64,000 bases of DNA from Drosophila pseudoobscura (taxonomy: Eukaryota; Arthropoda; Insecta; Diptera; Drosophilidae): the NCBI RefSeq assembly GCF_009870125.1, contig NC_046680.1, positions 18,991,501 through 19,055,500 on the forward strand, given 5' to 3'. Position numbers and translations under genes: made by a program. Under the pieces are notes generated by a model. That model ran no database searches and was not told the origin of the DNA. It saw nothing but the letters and a program-made list of their open reading frames with translations. Shown here piece after piece: positions 59,938-64,000 of the stretch. The first letter of the stretch is position 1, and every line of letters starts with the position of its first letter.

Positions 59938-60981
59938 ATGCAGCTACAGTGGATCATCCTCGGCTGCTGTGTGGCCTTGGCCGAAGGATACATGCTGCCC
60001 AGGCAGGGAAGCCTTTTCGAGTGGCTGGCATCGATATTTTTGCCGCCGCCGCCGCCACTGACGACTACGACGACTACGACGACGAGGAGACCCACTGCCC
60101 CCCCTACGAGTGGCGTCGACAGAGAGTGCAGCTCGTGTCGCTGTGGCCTGGTCAACACCCTGCACAAGATCGTGGGGGGACAGGAGACGCGGGTCCATCA
60201 GTATCCATGGCTGGCCGTCGTTTTGATCCATGAACACTTCTACTGCGCCGGATCCCTGATCAACGATCTGTACGTGCTCACAGCCGCCCATTGTGTGGAG
60301 GGAGTGCCGGCGGAGCTGCTCTCCCTGCGGTTCCTCGAGCACAATCGCAGTCACCCGAACGTGGATCTCCTGGTTGAGAGATCCGTCTCGAAGGTCAGGG
60401 TCCATGAGCTCTACAATCCGCGTACCTTCGACAACGACATCGCCCTGCTGCGTCTCAGTCAACCCATGGACCTGCAGGGCCCACACCTGAGACCCATTTG
60501 CCTGCCCAGACAAGGCCACAGCTTCGACCACGAGATGGCCATTGTCGCGGGTTGGGGGGCCCAGACAGAGGACGGTTTTGCCACCGAAACGTTGCAGGTA
60601 TTGTAAGGGGGGAAAGAGCCGAGAACTCTCATGGACCTTGTCCCGTTTCAGGAGGTGGACGTACTCGTAATACCCCAAAGCGAGTGCCGCAACGCCACTG
60701 CCTACACGCCCGGACAGATCACGGACAATATGCTGTGCGCCGGACTGCTGCCCGAGGGCGGGAAGGACGCCTGCAGCGGCGACAGTGGCGGGCCCCTGCA
60801 GGCGACCTTCGACGAGATGCCGGGCCAGTACCAGCTCGCGGGGATCGTGTCGTGGGGCGTGGGCTGTGCCCGACCCAACACCCCCGGCGTCTACACGAGG
60901 GTCGGCCAGTATCTGCGCTGGCTAAGTGCGAATACTCCCGCCGCCTGTCACTGCATACCCCGTCCCGAGGAGGACTACTAA
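59938..60981 (+). CDS. Trypsin-like serine protease (329 aa, two exons)
   Basis: Exon 1 is 59938-60597 and exon 2 is 60652-60981, joined in phase 0 by a 54-nt intron at TLQ|EVDV, the same site as in the gene at 4472. The start [17 protein letters not shown] is a signal peptide. The propeptide holds [11 protein letters not shown] (25-35), a Pro5-Leu-Thr8 run, and CxxCxC (64-69). Activation is predicted after K77 (KIVGG), Lys where the two paralogues have Arg. The triad is H118, D167 and S265, with D259 in the specificity pocket, although the loop reads [11 protein letters not shown]. The tail has CHC and ends PEEDY. AATAAA is at 61075-61080. It belongs to the same subfamily as the two proteases 54-57 kb to the left but lies on the opposite strand. 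Confidence 0.92.
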
Positions 60982-62436
60982 CTGCTGTGGCAGCATCCAA
61001 AACCACTTGGGGGAAACATCCGTATCCATATCCACAACCATATCTGCAGTCGCATTCCCCAAAGGCATTGGGCAAATAAAAAAGCAATTTGAAACTGGGT
61101 TACAACTCTCGATAGGTGGGCTCCGCCGCTGCTCCTCCTCCTCCTCCTCCGTAAAAGTTATCCCAAGGAACGAGGCCATATCTCATGCACATAAATCCCA
61201 ATTTGCTGGCGAAATATTTTGTGCAATTGTGATTGTTATGCATTTTGCATTTGTGCAATCATAAAATTGCTCTACCTTCCGAAATACCCCACAACAAAAA
61301 ATAATAAAAAAAAATAACACAAGGAAAGCCCAAGGACACGCGCCAAACTCGGAGGAGCAACTTCTCCACTCCACAATAAATTGCTCGGAATATTTTCGGC
61401 TATTTTAGAGACCCCTCCTCAGTACCCCTGCCACGGCCCGGATAGTAGTATCTCCTGTACGGCAAAAGCGTTTATGTAAAGTTGAAATTTGGCCAAAAGC
61501 ATAAGCATAAAGTTCTTAACAAATGCGCAACAAATTATCTACTCAAGGGATATGGGGAGGGAAATGGCAAATTGAGTTTCGATTTGGCATTCGAAGAGAA
61601 AGTTTGCAACTATGATTTATTCTAGAAGATCCCATTCGGAAATGTTCCACCAGCAAAAAGTTCATTAAAAGACCATCGAAACGAAAAAAGATGGTTCTTT
61701 ATGGTATAAGAATTCCTTTACGATTAAAGATGTTTTCAATCAGCAAAGACAAGCTTTTCCAACGGCACTTCCCGAAATAAAAGCGACCATCTTGACCATT
61801 AAAAGTCTATCTATTAATGTGCCCAAAACTCCACACTCCACACTCCATTCGGCTGTGAGATTGCCAAACCCTGAAGAAAAGCACGCCCCACGCCCCACGC
61901 CCCACGTCGTTGGGGCTTGAGTGGAGTGGAGTGGAGCCTCCTCCATAAAGCATATATGTAGATGCATATGTAAATAGTTTTACAAACGCTATGGATCATT
62001 AAAAATCTTTACGACTTCATATTAAAGCCAGACAAAAAAAACGGCCAGAAATGAACAGTAAAGAAACCATTTATACTTTGCCAATAAATTTGTCTCACCC
62101 GGAGAAACTCGTAAACATTTCCTACTCAAAGTCGTAAAGAAGTCTCAAAAACACAAGAAACCAAAACCAAAACCAAAACCGAAACCGAAACGGGGAAAAA
62201 AAAGAAGTGCCGCCGACCTGCATGGATTTCCAGCTAAACGACAAATAACTTGGCATTTAATAACTCTCCTCTGTGGCCCCCCAGTGCCCGCTCCCCGGTC
62301 CCTTGCATTTGGCGGCTTCATTATAATGCAGCAAAAGTCTCGACTTTATTTCTGGTTCCATAATTTCTGCGGCAAAGCGAATTTATGCCTTGAAACTAAA
62401 GCTCCGACTGCGGACTTTTTGGCCATGTCTGATCGC

Positions 62437-62440
<4 letters not shown>

Positions 62441-62472
<32 letters not shown>
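62441..62472. repeat. (TG)16 microsatellite
   Basis: Longest dinucleotide run in the window; likely polymorphic. Confidence 0.9.
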
Positions 62473-62473
<1 letters not shown>

Positions 62474-63058
62474 AGGCGAGAGATGATGGGAGTTTCGAGT
62501 TGGATAGAGTGCGTGAGGGAGGAAGGACATATGCAGGACATATAGCTAGCAGAAAAGCAGCGAAAAGCCACTCACCGGCCTTAAGGGGGTCAGGAGAGGG
62601 CCTAAAAGGTAGCTCCATAAATAAGAGGGGTTTCTTAAATCCATCAAGACTTTTCCCAGAATCGACGAGGGCTTCTAATCGAAACTTAGGCTCTAAAGAA
62701 TATATCTACCCCACTCTGACTTCTACCCATACAGGTAGGCACACCAAATCGATGTCATCTCAGGTTCAGAGTCCCCTAAAAGACATCATTGAACATCAAA
62801 TTTAATAATCGACCCGTCATGTTCATAATGAAGGCTCTTGGGGGGACGAGTCCTCGGCAGAAGAAACACATTTCTCAGAAGGCAAAACATGACACATCTC
62901 ATTATGATGACTCCCAAAAGATCTCGGCCGCAGCACACACACACACGCTCCAGAGCCAGGGGGCTGTCAGAGCATTTTGTTTATGATTTTGTAGCTGTCA
63001 TAAAGTTATTAAAAGTATGTGACATTTTTATGGCATTATGACGTCTTGCCAGAGCACA

Positions 63059-63082
63059 GAGAGAGAGAGAGAGAGAGAGAGA
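63059..63082. repeat. (GA)12 microsatellite
   Basis: Uninterrupted GA run; a GAGA-factor site is possible but not shown. Confidence 0.85.
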
Positions 63083-63764
63083 TGTGTGGCAGGCAATTGC
63101 TGCTTGCTGTTTGTTTTCAACGCTCTTGAAGTTCTCGGAGGTACTGCCTGTCCCTGAAATATGATATCAAATAAAAAGCAAATTAAAGACGATAAAAATC
63201 GTGTCCCACCTCACGCTGGGTTAAATGCAAAAAGAATAAAAAGCAGGAATACTTCTTTTTGCGAGTCTCCAGGCGAAATCCCTTCGATTGGACGGATTGT
63301 GGGTCCCGCGTTGGGGTTTCGTTTTTCGGTTGCCTGCTTCATCTTGTTATTTGGTGGCTCATAAAACTTGTAAACATCCGACTGATTGTGCCCCTGTCTG
63401 GCTTTGGTCTCTCCCTCGCCCTCGCCCTCGCCCTGAGAGTGGGTTTGGTAAGATATTTCCAGATTGGCCCTCGTAATGGGGCACTGAGGGCGTGAGAGAT
63501 CAAAAGCCGATAAGCGGCCGAAAGGTCCGAAATGATGGCCCTCTAAAGAAATGGAAATTTCAAATGGAAATAATGGTTAATGGTCCTCGCATAGAGAAGG
63601 TGCTGTGGTTAGAGGTGTTCGAGAAGAGAATAGATAACAGATGAGGCTGGTGCTCATATACATAGATCTAAAGATACAAGTTTTATGAGCGAAAGTACAT
63701 CACTTTTTTTTTTGTACTCTGGTTTCCTTTTCATTCTTATATACATCATATTCTAAACAAAAAC

Positions 63765-64000
63765 TTATTCCTTTTTGAGGGTGAGCTTGGATTTGCGGAA
63801 ATCGTAGCTGCGGCGCTTGGCTGCCGGCTGTGCGGCTGTGCGGCGCAGCACCTTCTGGTCGATGTACTCCTCATCGTCGTCGTCGTCGTCGACGGCAAAG
63901 TCCATCGGCTCGTCCTCCTCGCTCATCAAGATCTTCTGCCCGGATTCCTCGTTATCGTCGGGAAGGAGCTCGACAGCGGCCTCCTTCTTGGACTTCTTGG
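63765..64000 (-). CDS. 3' end of an acidic/basic, probably nuclear protein (partial, last 78 residues)
   Basis: The minus-strand frame is open from the window edge to TAA at 63765-63767. The visible part begins KKSKKEAAVELLPDD, followed by an acidic stretch with a run of six Asp and EEYID. It ends in a basic tail (KRRSYDFRKSKLTLKKE). Charged clusters and Lys/Arg motifs of this type are common in nucleolar and ribosome-assembly proteins, but I do not recognise the gene. The 5' part lies outside the window. A long charged frame reaching the edge with regular codon use is good evidence that it is coding. Confidence 0.75.
   Translation of the reverse strand, partial: KKSKKEAAVELLPDDNEESGQKILMSEEDEPMDFAVDDDDDDEEYIDQKVLRRTAAQPAAKRRSYDFRKSKLTLKKE

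Larger units (their letters stand above)
61081..63764. other. Intergenic, no supported gene
   Basis: Contains ACCAAA/ACCGAA repeats (about 62157-62191), (TG)16 at 62441-62472 and (GA)12 at 63059-63082. Open frames crossing these repeats are not gene-like. Confidence 0.45.

Noticed and set aside
62284-62805. 173-codon frame with a poly-Cys-Val run
   Set aside because: The run is the (TG)16 microsatellite and the rest has no protein-like composition.
1-64000. CRISPR arrays, operons, bacterial-type elements, complete transposons or viral genes
   Set aside because: None seen. Gene structure is eukaryotic throughout, and I recognise no transposase, reverse transcriptase or integrase frame.

Overview
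This is insect nuclear DNA, most likely Drosophila. The reasons are spliced genes with very small introns (54-70 nt), TATA or Inr/DPE core promoters, AATAAA signals, abundant CA/GA/opa-like simple repeats, and gene families typical of flies: trypsin-like proteases, intronless PP1-type phosphatases, Ly6/DUF753-type proteins and an AGA-like protein. I cannot name the species. From memory, the mix (CG4386-like protease, PpN58A-like phosphatase, CG4363/CG4377-like Ly6 proteins, CG4372-like asparaginase homologue) recalls one region of D. melanogaster chromosome 2R; no database was consulted.

Layout. 1-8 kb: a two-exon gene for an 83-aa hydrophobic protein, two tandem trypsin-like protease genes on the minus strand, and a candidate 71-aa Cys-rich protein on the plus strand. 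8-14 kb: no supported gene. 14-18.8 kb: four intronless PP1-like phosphatase genes, two on minus and two on plus, arranged head to head. 21.6-32.1 kb: one very large minus-strand gene. Its seven coding exons join in frame to a predicted 2988-aa secreted, probably GPI-anchored protein of 35 Ly6/DUF753-like domains, organised as seven copies of a five-domain unit. 33.4-37.4 kb: three small two-domain Ly6-type genes on the same strand. 38.7-40.1 kb: an aspartylglucosaminidase-like gene whose catalytic Thr position holds Gln. 40.1-59.9 kb: a gene desert with two identical tRNA-Gly(UCC) genes, many simple repeats and a twin 28-bp element. 59.9-61.1 kb: a third protease of the same subfamily, on plus. 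63.8 kb to the end: the 3' end of an acidic/basic, probably nuclear protein on minus.

The main novelty candidate is the giant Ly6-type gene. Its five-domain higher-order repeat, introns confined to one domain type, two GC-AG introns, and nearby two-domain relatives sharing an intron position together suggest that a small local Ly6 gene family was built up into a very large array.

Exon joins were made by hand from splice consensus and reading frame. They are predictions, not transcript-supported models.
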